Shown: in pieces, positions 1 through 7,049 of the stretch
Numbering within the stretch: position 1 is the stretch's first letter
How the letters are laid out: the number at the start of each line of letters is the position of its first letter
Source: Ruminococcus sp.
GTDB lineage: Bacteria; Bacillota; Clostridia; Oscillospirales; Ruminococcaceae
Assembly: GCA_016288815.1 (NCBI GenBank)
Contig: JAEELF010000001.1
Span: forward strand, 16,320 to 80,319
Length of the DNA stretch: 64,000 bases
Reading direction: 5' to 3'
The notes under the pieces: generated by a model
Seen by the model: only the letters and a program-made list of their open reading frames with translations
Database searches by the model: none
Told to the model about the DNA's origin: nothing
Translations under genes and position numbers: made by a program

Positions 1-196
1 TGTACGCCGAAATGCCCATGAGCGCATATAGTATCGCCCATACCACGGGGAATACCGCGTGCGGCGGAGCAAGCGGAGGCTTCACGAGCTCGGAATAGAA
101 GTCCCTGAAGCTCCCGGAAAGAAGTGCCGCAGCAGCCCCGACGAGCTCCGCGGCGACTATTGAAATGATAACGTCCGTTAAACTGAATTTTTTCAT
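1..196 (-). CDS. TspO/MBR-family membrane protein, N-terminal part (cut by window edge)
   Basis: Only the first 65 codons lie in the window. The translation starts MKKFSLTDVI, has a first hydrophobic helix (about residues 8-26), and then the run KPPLAPPHAVFPVVWAILYA. Proline-rich loop plus VW-x-x-LY is the hallmark of the first loop and second helix of tryptophan-rich sensory proteins (TspO/MBR), small five-helix membrane proteins that bind tetrapyrroles or related ligands. A GAGGTG ribosome site precedes the ATG. The family call rests on this motif alone; the rest of the gene is outside the window. Confidence 0.75.
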   Translation of the reverse strand, partial: MKKFSLTDVIISIVAAELVGAAAALLSGSFRDFYSELVKPPLAPPHAVFPVVWAILYALMGISAY

Positions 197-254
197 AGCT
201 GCACCTCAGTAAAAATACTTATGGTACATATTATGAGCAGAAACAGCCCGAATA

Positions 255-920
255 TTACTTCAGCGGCGTGACATTACCGAAAACAGCGTAGAATTTGACG
301 GGAATGTTCTTATCAATGTGGCATTTGCCGAAAAACCATTTTTTGTATTCGCAGGTCTTTATCATATCCTCGAAGAATGCGTGTACCTCGAGCCGCTCGA
401 AGACATCTACCCCGAGGCAGTCCTTGAGAGACGCCGGCGGCTCATGCGTCACGACGTAATCGACCTTATTGCCGCAGCTGTCGAGGTTGCGGATAGCCTC
501 GATTATCTCAGCGTGGGTGGGCTGCTCACGCTCCCACCATCGCTCGCCGTCGCGCCGGAAGTCATAATCCTGACTGTGACCGCCGCCGAAGGTGAAAATC
601 CTTTTGTCCTCTATCTGGTAGACCTGCCCGCGCATGAGGTGGACGAGGTTTTTGCCTATTCTATGAATCTTTCCGCCCTTCCACTGCTCGACTGGGTAGC
701 TCTCGAGGATATCGAAATTCTCGTGGCAGCCGTCGAGGAAGGCGATAGTGTAGCTCTTGGACTCGAGCTTTTTCAGCACAGCCTCCTCGCGCTTTGAGCC
801 GTCCCAGATGAAGCCGAAGTCCCCGCAGACTATCAGGGTGTCGCCGCGCCTGAGCTTTTTTATTTCAGGAGCGTGGAATCTCCCGATATCACCGTGTGTA
901 TCGCCGGTCACATATATCAT
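255..920 (-). CDS. calcineurin-like metallophosphoesterase
   Basis: Protein of 221 residues starting MIYVTGDTHGD. The metallophosphoesterase blocks are present in order: D-T-H near residue 7, CGDFGFIW near residue 32, then DGCHENFD, VTHEPP and finally FGKCHID. In most members the third block is GNH(D/E) and the last is GHxH; here Asn is Cys and the first His is Lys, so metal binding may differ, although some clostridial relatives are also divergent there. The reading frame is open for 78 more codons upstream, but the chosen ATG has GGAGG 8 bases ahead and sits directly below a good promoter. Substrate unknown. Single gene, divergent from glmS. Confidence 0.8.
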   Translation of the reverse strand: MIYVTGDTHGDIGRFHAPEIKKLRRGDTLIVCGDFGFIWDGSKREEAVLKKLESKSYTIAFLDGCHENFDILESYPVEQWKGGKIHRIGKNLVHLMRGQVYQIEDKRIFTFGGGHSQDYDFRRDGERWWEREQPTHAEIIEAIRNLDSCGNKVDYVVTHEPPASLKDCLGVDVFERLEVHAFFEDMIKTCEYKKWFFGKCHIDKNIPVKFYAVFGNVTPLK

Positions 921-950
921 GCTGATCGCCTCCGTTGTATCTATATCACT

Positions 951-979
951 ATTGTAACATATCTTCGCAAAAAGGTAAA
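951..979 (-). promoter_or_regulatory. promoter of the metallophosphoesterase
   Basis: On the minus strand TTTACC (974-979) and TACAAT (951-956) are separated by 17 bp, with the start codon about 30 bp downstream of the -10 box. It lies back to back with the glmS promoter. Confidence 0.7.
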
Positions 980-1002
980 GAGCGCGGGGAAGTTTTTTTC
1001 GG

Positions 1003-1031
1003 TTGACAAATCCCGGCGGATAATGTATAAT
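1003..1031 (+). promoter_or_regulatory. consensus sigma-A promoter of glmS
   Basis: TTGACA (1003-1008), 17-bp spacer, TATAAT (1026-1031): a perfect vegetative promoter. The start codon is 55 bp below the -10 box. The short leader leaves no room for a glmS ribozyme, which is seen upstream of glmS in many Firmicutes. Confidence 0.9.
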
Positions 1032-1086
1032 GAAAATATATGTATCGTTTTTTAACTGATACTTTGCTATATTGGAGGAAATACAT

Positions 1087-2925
1087 ATGTGTGGAATAGT
1101 TGGATTTACAGGAACTGCGCAGGCAGCTCCCGTGCTCCTCGACGGACTTTCCAAGCTCGAGTACAGAGGCTATGACTCTGCTGGTATCGCAGTCCGTGAC
1201 GGAGAAAAGGATACAGAGATAGTCAAAGCCAAGGGCAAGCTCAAGGTGCTCAAGGAGATGACCAACGACGGCGCCGCCGTAAAGGGCAGCTGCGGTATCG
1301 GACACACCCGCTGGGCGACCCACGGTGAGCCCTCGACCCTCAATGCACACCCTCATTCGAGCGACGACGAGAACGTCATCGCAGTCCACAACGGTATCAT
1401 CGAGAACTACCAGGAGCTCAGCGCGAAGCTCACCAAGAGCGGTTACACCTTCAATTCCCAGACAGATACCGAGGTCGCAGTTAAGCTCATCGACTACTAC
1501 TACAAGAAATACGGTCTGGGACCCGTTGACTCTATCGCAAGAGCGATGATCCGTATCCGCGGCTCGTATGCGCTCTGTGTTATGTTCAAGGACTACCCCG
1601 GCGAGATCTATACAGCCCGCAAGGATAGCCCCATGATAATCGGCATCTCCAACGGCGAGACCTTCGTTGCGTCTGACGTTCCCGCGATACTTAAATACAC
1701 CCGCAATGTCTACTACATCGGCAACATGGAGATAGCGAAGCTCGAAAAGGGCGCAGTTACCTTCTACAACATCGACCGCGAGGAGATAACGAAGGAGCTC
1801 ACCGAGATAAAGTGGGACGCAGAAGCAGCCGAAAAGGGCGGCTATGAGCACTTCATGCTCAAGGAGATACATGAGCAGCCCAAGGCGGTCCGCGACACTA
1901 TCAACTCCGTTGTCCGCGACGGCGTCATCGACTTCACCGGCATAGGTCTCACAGACGAGGAAATGCAGAAGATAAGCCAGATATACATCGTTGCGTGCGG
2001 CTCGGCATACCACGTCGGAATGGCAGTACAGTACGTCATCGAGGACCTCGCGGGAGTGCCTGTCCGTGTGGAGCTCGCCTCAGAGTTTAGATACAGGAAA
2101 ATGCCCTTTGTCAAGGACAGCCTTGTCATCATAATCAGCCAGTCCGGCGAGACCGCAGACTCTCTCGCAGCCCTGCGTGAAGCCAAGGAAAAGGGCATAA
2201 AGACGCTCGGTATCGTGAATGTGGTCGGCTCTTCCATAGCCCGCGAGGCGGACAACGTGTTCTATACGCTTGCGGGACCCGAGATATCCGTTGCGACCAC
2301 CAAGGCGTACAGCACCCAGCTCATCGCAGGATACCTGCTCGCCATGCAGCTCGCAAAGGCACGCGGAACTCTCGCAGACGAGATATACTCCTCCCTCATC
2401 AATGAGCTCTACACCATCCCTGAGAAGATCGAGAAGATACTTGATGACAAGGAGCGTATCCAGTGGTTCGCGCACAAGCTTGCAGCCGCAAAGGACGCAT
2501 TCTTCATCGGACGCGGTATCGACTACGCCATCTCGCTCGAGGGCAGCCTCAAGATGAAGGAGATAAGCTATATCCACTCCGAGGCATACGCAGCCGGCGA
2601 ACTCAAGCACGGACCTATCAGCCTCATCGAGGACGGCATACTGGTCATCAGTGTGCTCACGCAGAAGGATCTCTACGAAAAGACCGTCAGCAACATGGTC
2701 GAGGTCAAGAGCCGCGGAGCGTCCCTCTTCGGACTGACGACCTACGGCAACTACAGCATGGAGGACACCGCTGACTTCACCGTCTATATCCCGCAGACCG
2801 ACCCGCACTTTGCAGGCAGCCTTGCAGTAGTCCCGCTCCAGCTCCTCGGATACTATGTTTCCGTCGCGAAGGGCTACGACGTAGACAAGCCGCGCAATCT
2901 TGCAAAGAGCGTTACAGTTGAATAA
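1087..2925 (+). CDS. glmS: glutamine--fructose-6-phosphate aminotransferase (isomerizing)
   Basis: Makes glucosamine-6-phosphate from fructose-6-phosphate and glutamine, the entry to UDP-GlcNAc and peptidoglycan. The 612-residue protein begins MCGIVGFTG; Cys2 is the N-terminal nucleophile of the class II glutamine amidotransferase domain (about 1-240). Two SIS sugar-isomerase domains follow (about 285-425 and 460-600), with the conserved AAGELKHGPISLIE segment. Full length for the family. An in-frame TTG five codons earlier is part of the GGAGG ribosome site, so the ATG followed by TGT is the start. Monocistronic, with its own promoter and terminator. Confidence 0.97.
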   Translation: MCGIVGFTGTAQAAPVLLDGLSKLEYRGYDSAGIAVRDGEKDTEIVKAKGKLKVLKEMTNDGAAVKGSCGIGHTRWATHGEPSTLNAHPHSSDDENVIAVHNGIIENYQELSAKLTKSGYTFNSQTDTEVAVKLIDYYYKKYGLGPVDSIARAMIRIRGSYALCVMFKDYPGEIYTARKDSPMIIGISNGETFVASDVPAILKYTRNVYYIGNMEIAKLEKGAVTFYNIDREEITKELTEIKWDAEAAEKGGYEHFMLKEIHEQPKAVRDTINSVVRDGVIDFTGIGLTDEEMQKISQIYIVACGSAYHVGMAVQYVIEDLAGVPVRVELASEFRYRKMPFVKDSLVIIISQSGETADSLAALREAKEKGIKTLGIVNVVGSSIAREADNVFYTLAGPEISVATTKAYSTQLIAGYLLAMQLAKARGTLADEIYSSLINELYTIPEKIEKILDDKERIQWFAHKLAAAKDAFFIGRGIDYAISLEGSLKMKEISYIHSEAYAAGELKHGPISLIEDGILVISVLTQKDLYEKTVSNMVEVKSRGASLFGLTTYGNYSMEDTADFTVYIPQTDPHFAGSLAVVPLQLLGYYVSVAKGYDVDKPRNLAKSVTVE

Positions 2926-3811
2926 AAGCCGAAAGACCTCCGGGAAACCAGAGGTCTTTCTTTATTATGTCCTTTGCAGGCGTGGAATCAAGGTAAGCGA
3001 AAAGACAGTCGAGCAGCTCCTGATAGCAGTGCTCAGCAAGGTGCATACCGTCCCCCGCGGAATTATCTTCCCGCAGCGCGAGTGTCTCCTCGTCCGCGAC
3101 CACAGAATATGCGTCGAAGTACCACACATGGTCGTCGTTGAGACTGTTGACTGCCTCCTCAAGCGCAGAATTGAACTTCCTTATCTCCTCGTTGCTGGTG
3201 AAATCGTTGGAATCAAAAATGGGGGTCGTAGCAGCGGCGATGAAGACCGTATTCGGCGAGATCTTGCGTATGCGCAGTATCACGCGCAGATAGTTCTCCG
3301 CGTACTCTTCGGCAGTGTACATATTCACATCATTCATGCCGACCGAGAAATACAGCAGCGCCGGCTTTATGTACGCGACAGCCCCGTAGGTATCGACTTC
3401 ACCGCAGCCGTAATCGTAGGTAAAGTAATCGAGATTCCAGATAGAGACCGCCGACTGTGCGATGTTATGGCCGCTGTCGATGAGCCCGTAGTGACGGAAC
3501 CCCGATGCAATTGAATCTCCCGCGACCGCAAGATCACTCATGTACATCTTTTCGTTCGGGGATTTTTCCGCACCGATAAACTCAGCGGAGCTCCTGCGCG
3601 GTTCAGGCTCGTGTGGCTCCTCCGGAACGACCTCGAGCGGCGGCAGAGCAGGCTCCTCGGACGCAGCCCTGATGACAGGCTCCGGCACGGCTTCTACGGG
3701 AGCAGCAGTCCTCATCGGAGGCACCTGATGCAGCGTGACCGACATCAGCATAGCACAGGCGGCAGCGATAACGAGCAGCAGACTCACCCGCTGCACCAAT
3801 TTGTGTTTCAT
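2912..3811 (-). CDS. secreted or membrane-anchored SGNH/GDSL hydrolase
   Basis: 299-residue protein with an N-terminal hydrophobic segment (about 9-27) that acts as signal anchor, a Pro/Glu-rich stretch (about 30-72), then an SGNH esterase domain. Block I is AGDSIASG with nucleophile Ser100, block III is GMND (158-161) and block V is D-G-M-H with Asp254 and His257. Such domains remove acyl or acetyl groups from sugars, peptidoglycan or lipids; the substrate cannot be told. The last ~17 codons run through the glmS terminator and overlap the end of glmS by 14 bp. The ribosome site (GGGAAGTG) is weak. Confidence 0.85.
   Translation of the reverse strand: MKHKLVQRVSLLLVIAAACAMLMSVTLHQVPPMRTAAPVEAVPEPVIRAASEEPALPPLEVVPEEPHEPEPRRSSAEFIGAEKSPNEKMYMSDLAVAGDSIASGFRHYGLIDSGHNIAQSAVSIWNLDYFTYDYGCGEVDTYGAVAYIKPALLYFSVGMNDVNMYTAEEYAENYLRVILRIRKISPNTVFIAAATTPIFDSNDFTSNEEIRKFNSALEEAVNSLNDDHVWYFDAYSVVADEETLALREDNSAGDGMHLAEHCYQELLDCLFAYLDSTPAKDIIKKDLWFPGGLSAFIQL
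2932..2966. terminator. terminator after glmS
   Basis: AAAGACCTC (2932-2940) pairs with GAGGTCTTT (2951-2959) across a 10-base loop, followed by CTTTATT. It lies inside the 3' end of the convergent esterase frame. Confidence 0.8.
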
Positions 3812-3840
3812 GTTTCACTTCCCGACTTCAGTGTCACCTT

Positions 3841-3869
3841 ATTTTACCACATCTTTCCGGGCTTGTAAA
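3841..3869 (-). promoter_or_regulatory. promoter of the SGNH hydrolase
   Basis: Minus-strand TTTACA (3864-3869), 17-bp spacer, TAAAAT (3841-3846). The spacer contains CCGGAAA and ends in TGG before the -10. Divergent from the next promoter, with the two -35 boxes 9 bp apart. Confidence 0.75.
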
Positions 3870-3878
3870 GGCTCTGGC

Positions 3879-3907
3879 TTGACAAAATAGGGAATTAGTG
3901 CTAAAAT
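3879..3907 (+). promoter_or_regulatory. promoter of the beta-helix protein
   Basis: TTGACA (3879-3884), 17-bp spacer, TAAAAT (3902-3907). Confidence 0.8.
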
Positions 3908-3939
3908 ACAATAAAATACACAGCATAGGAGATACTGCG

Positions 3940-4605
3940 ATGAATAACGTCAGAATAACCGAACTCTACGATCTTTCCCATACGGCTGCAAGCGACTACC
4001 TCAGCCGTTTCACATACCCGTGGGAGGCGCTGAAGGGCATAAGCGACATGATAATCGCCCTCGGCAAGACCCTTGACCCTGACGAATACTACAACCCCAG
4101 CGAGAATGTATGGGTACACAAGACCGCCAAGGTCTTCCCGTCCGCATACCTCGGCGCACCGTGTATCATCGGCGCAGGAACTGAGGTCCGCCACTGTGCC
4201 TTCATCAGAGGTAGCGCTCTTGTCGGCGAGAACTGTGTTGTCGGCAACTCGGTCGAGCTGAAAAACGTCATCATCTTTGATAATGTTCAGACCCCGCACT
4301 ACAACTACGTCGGCGACAGTATCCTCGGTTACAAGTCCCACATGGGAGCAGGCTCTATCACTTCCAATGTCAAGTCTGACAAGACCAATGTCGTTATCAA
4401 GTCAGGCGCGGAGACAATCGAGACCGGCATCAAGAAGATAGGCGCAATGCTCGGCGACTACGTCGAGGTAGGCTGCAACAGCGTGCTCAATCCGGGCACG
4501 GTCATCGGCAGGAACTGCAATGTATACCCCACAAGCTGCGTCAGGGGAGTCATCCCGGAGGGCAGTATCTGGAAGAACGACGGAACAGTTGTAAAAAAAC
4601 ACTGA
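3940..4605 (+). CDS. left-handed beta-helix (hexapeptide repeat) protein, GlmU-C-like
   Basis: 221 residues, made mostly of hexapeptide-repeat turns (for example VHKTAKVFPSAYLGAPCIIGAGTEV) that fold as a left-handed beta-helix, as in the acetyltransferase half of GlmU and related sugar-nucleotide enzymes. It has no nucleotidyltransferase domain; the first ~70 residues are helical and unlike GlmU. Related stand-alone proteins are annotated as UDP-N-acetylglucosamine pyrophosphorylase-like, but activity is unproven. The ATG is chosen because AGGAG lies 8 bases ahead; a longer frame begins 14 codons earlier inside the promoter. Single gene with its own terminator, next to but not joined with glmS. 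Confidence 0.8.
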   Translation: MNNVRITELYDLSHTAASDYLSRFTYPWEALKGISDMIIALGKTLDPDEYYNPSENVWVHKTAKVFPSAYLGAPCIIGAGTEVRHCAFIRGSALVGENCVVGNSVELKNVIIFDNVQTPHYNYVGDSILGYKSHMGAGSITSNVKSDKTNVVIKSGAETIETGIKKIGAMLGDYVEVGCNSVLNPGTVIGRNCNVYPTSCVRGVIPEGSIWKNDGTVVKKH

Positions 4606-4621
4606 TATGATACAGAGCTCG

Positions 4622-4650
4622 AACCACCCATTAATTGGGTGGTTTTGATT
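4622..4650 (+). terminator. terminator after the beta-helix gene
   Basis: AACCACCCA (4622-4630), loop TTAAT, TGGGTGGTT (4636-4644), then TTGATTTTG. Confidence 0.85.
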
Positions 4651-4710
4651 TTGTGTGCTTATTTTTATTGATGTATGATCTGCAGGCGGACACATGAGTC
4701 CGCTCCTGCA

Positions 4711-4744
4711 ACCTGAAACCTAACCCCTGACACCTGAAACCTAA
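4711..4744. repeat. two copies of ACCTGAAACCTAA
   Basis: The 13-mer ACCTGAAACCTAA occurs at 4711-4723 and 4732-4744, linked by CCCCTGAC and preceded by TGCA. Units of the form CCTGAAA in tandem occur between genes in various bacterial genomes (from memory). In the minus frame it reads RFQVSGVRFQVAG, which should not be mistaken for a protein. Confidence 0.6.
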
Positions 4745-4751
4745 ATAATGC

Positions 4752-4780
4752 TTGCAAATATCCGGAAAATATGGTATCAT
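4752..4780 (+). promoter_or_regulatory. promoter of the topoisomerase operon
   Basis: TTGCAA (4752-4757), 17-bp spacer holding CCGGAAA (4762-4768), TGG, then TATCAT (4775-4780). Confidence 0.7.
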
Positions 4781-4801
4781 ATAAAGGAATGCTATTTTTG
4801 G

Positions 4802-4832
4802 AAAGGAGAAGCCGCATCTGCGGCGGGAACAA
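4802..4832 (+). promoter_or_regulatory. ribosome site separated from its start codon by a small hairpin
   Basis: AAAGGAG (4802-4808) is 24 bases from the ATG, too far for normal initiation. Between them GCCGC (4811-4815), loop ATCT, GCGGC (4820-4824) can fold; looping it out shortens the spacing to about 10 bases. No better ribosome site lies closer; GGCGGG is partly in the hairpin. Confidence 0.6.
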
Positions 4833-6812
4833 ATGGCAAAAAAGAACGATTACGGCAACGAAAGCATTACAATGCTGAAGGGCGCCGACAAGGTAAGGAA
4901 GCGCCCGGCAGTAATATTCGGCTCGGACGGCCTCGACGGCTGTGAGCACTCGATATTCGAGGTCATCTCGAACTCTATCGACGAGGCTCGTGAGGGCTAC
5001 GGAAATAAGATAATCATCACCCACTACCGCAACCACGACATCGAGGTCGAGGACTTCGGACGCGGCTGTCCCGTGGATTTCAACAACAACGAGCAGCGCT
5101 ATAACTGGGAGCTCGTCTACTGCGAGCTGTACGCCGGCGGAAAGTACGACGACGCTGCCGATACCTACGAATACTCCCTCGGACTGAACGGTCTGGGACT
5201 CTGTGCAACGCAGTTTTCGTCCGAGTTCATGGACGTTCAGGTAGTCCGCGACGGCTTCAAGTACGACCTTCACTTCGAGAAGGGCGATAACGTCGGCGGA
5301 TTGAAAAAGGAGCCCTGCAAGCGCAAGCAGACCGGTACAAAGACCCGCTGGCGCCCAGACCTTGAGGTCTTCACCGACATCGACGTGTCTGACGATTATT
5401 TCTGCGATATCCTGAAGCGTCAGGCTGTCGTGAACCCGAATATCCTTTTTGTGTTCCGCTCTGAGAATGAAGCAGGCGGCTTCAACGAGCAGGAGTTCAT
5501 CTACGAGAACGGCATAACGGACTACGTCACCGAGATAGCCGGCTCCAACGCCATGACCTCTATCCAGCACTGGACCGCCGAGAAGCGCGGCAAGGACCGT
5601 GAGGACAAGCCCGAATACAAGGTCAAGCTCGACGTCGCCCTGACCTTCTCGAACAAGGTCAAGCAGATAGAATACTACCACAACTCGAGCTTCCTCGAGC
5701 ACGGCGGCTCGCCGGAGGACGCAGTAAAACGCGCGTTCGTGGCGCAGATTGACACCTACCTCAAGCAGAACAACGCCTACCAGAAGAACGAGGGCAAGAT
5801 AAATTACAACGACGTCGAGGAATGTCTCGTGCTCGTGTCGTCGTCCTTCTCGACGCAGACTTCCTATGAGAACCAGACCAAAAAGGCGATAACGAACAAA
5901 TTCATACGCGAGGCGATGACTGAGTTCCTGAAGCACCAGCTCGAGGTCTACTTCATAGAGAACCCCGACGAAGCCCAGAAAATAGCGGAGCAGGTGCTCA
6001 TCAACAAGCGCAGCCGCGAGAACGCAGAGCGAGTCCGTCTAAACGTCAAGAAGAAGCTGACAGGCACTATCGACCTCGCGAATATGGTCGAGAAGTTCGT
6101 GGACTGCCGCACAAAGGACGTCACACGCCGCGAGATATACATCGTGGAGGGCGATTCAGCGCTCGGTTCGGTAAAGCTCGCCCGCGACGCTGAATTCCAG
6201 GCAGTCATACCGGTCCGCGGAAAGATACTCAACTGCCTCAAAGCGGACTACGCCAAGATATTCAAGAGCGAGATAATCACCGACCTCATCAAGGTGCTGG
6301 GCTGCGGCGTGGAGGTAACGTCCAAGGCGAACAAGGAGCTCTCTACCTTCAACATCGAGAATTTCCGCTGGAACAAGATAGTCATCTGCACCGATGCGGA
6401 CGTAGACGGCTTCCAGATACGCACGCTCATACTCACCATGCTCTACCGCCTGACGCCGACTCTCATCAGCGAGGGCTACGTCTATATCGCGGAGTCGCCG
6501 CTGTTTGAGATAAACACCAAGGAGAAGACCTACTTCGCCTATACGGAGCAGGAAAAGCAGCGCATACTCAATGAGATAGGCGACAAAAAGCACACCATAC
6601 AGCGCTCGAAGGGCCTCGGCGAGAACGAGCCCGACATGATGAGCCTAACCACCATGAACCCCGACACCCGCCGCCTTATCAAGGTCACGGTTGATGACAT
6701 CGCCGAGTCCGCGGAGATATTTGAAATGCTCCTCGGCGACGACCTGCAGGGACGCAAGGACTACATCTCCGAGTACGGCGCCGACTACCTTGATCTTGCT
6801 GACATAAGCTGA
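4833..6812 (+). CDS. type IIA DNA topoisomerase subunit B (ParE/GyrB-like)
   Basis: 659 residues. The N-terminal GHKL ATPase domain has EVISNSIDEA (Glu43, Asn47; gyrases usually have EVVDN here), FGRGCPVDF and the LGLNGLG lid. A transducer domain follows, then the TOPRIM domain with EGDSA (Glu439) and DAD (Asp521/Asp523), ending with a PxxxKGLGE-like SKGLGENEPDMM. Without the long GyrB insert it looks ParE-like, working with the A subunit two genes on to change DNA supercoiling or decatenate chromosomes. The sequence is divergent enough (FGSDGLDG, DVSDDYF) that it may be the second, clostridial topoisomerase pair rather than the housekeeping gyrase. First gene of a three-gene operon. Confidence 0.9.
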   Translation: MAKKNDYGNESITMLKGADKVRKRPAVIFGSDGLDGCEHSIFEVISNSIDEAREGYGNKIIITHYRNHDIEVEDFGRGCPVDFNNNEQRYNWELVYCELYAGGKYDDAADTYEYSLGLNGLGLCATQFSSEFMDVQVVRDGFKYDLHFEKGDNVGGLKKEPCKRKQTGTKTRWRPDLEVFTDIDVSDDYFCDILKRQAVVNPNILFVFRSENEAGGFNEQEFIYENGITDYVTEIAGSNAMTSIQHWTAEKRGKDREDKPEYKVKLDVALTFSNKVKQIEYYHNSSFLEHGGSPEDAVKRAFVAQIDTYLKQNNAYQKNEGKINYNDVEECLVLVSSSFSTQTSYENQTKKAITNKFIREAMTEFLKHQLEVYFIENPDEAQKIAEQVLINKRSRENAERVRLNVKKKLTGTIDLANMVEKFVDCRTKDVTRREIYIVEGDSALGSVKLARDAEFQAVIPVRGKILNCLKADYAKIFKSEIITDLIKVLGCGVEVTSKANKELSTFNIENFRWNKIVICTDADVDGFQIRTLILTMLYRLTPTLISEGYVYIAESPLFEINTKEKTYFAYTEQEKQRILNEIGDKKHTIQRSKGLGENEPDMMSLTTMNPDTRRLIKVTVDDIAESAEIFEMLLGDDLQGRKDYISEYGADYLDLADIS

Positions 6813-6824
6813 CGGAGGGCAGGA

Positions 6825-7049
6825 ATGAAAAAGATCAGGATAACACAGTGCCGCTTCTGCGGCGGCACAGAATTCATCACAGCATATCATTCAGGCTACG
6901 CGAGAGTGCAGAGCGCGGAGAGCTTCATGAAGACCGCTAACCTGTACCACACTATCTGCCGCGACTGCGGGAGCGTGCTCAGGAGCTTTGTCAAGGAGCC
7001 CGAAAAGCTGCTGAAAAAGAGTGAAAGAAGACAAGAGGGAGAATCGTAA
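6825..7049 (+). CDS. small zinc-ribbon protein between the topoisomerase genes
   Basis: 74 residues with two CxxC knuckles, CRFCGG near the N-terminus and CRDCGS about 37 residues later, then a basic tail rich in Lys and Arg. This spacing suggests one structural zinc site. GGAGG lies 5 bases before the ATG, and the stop codon is directly followed by the ATG of the A subunit, so the three genes are translated together. No named family recognised. Position suggests, but does not prove, a link with the topoisomerase (DNA binding or assembly). Confidence 0.75.
   Translation: MKKIRITQCRFCGGTEFITAYHSGYARVQSAESFMKTANLYHTICRDCGSVLRSFVKEPEKLLKKSERRQEGES

Noticed and set aside
1032..1086. glmS ribozyme
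   Set aside because: The leader between promoter and start codon is about 50 bases, too short for the ribozyme core.
949..2013. 354-codon minus-strand frame opposite glmS
   Set aside because: No recognisable domain and it runs across both divergent promoters.
4665..5936. 423-codon minus-strand frame opposite the topoisomerase B gene
   Set aside because: Shadow frame created by the codon bias of the real gene; rich in Leu/Val/Arg, no family motifs, no ribosome site, and it includes the RFQVSG-type intergenic repeat.
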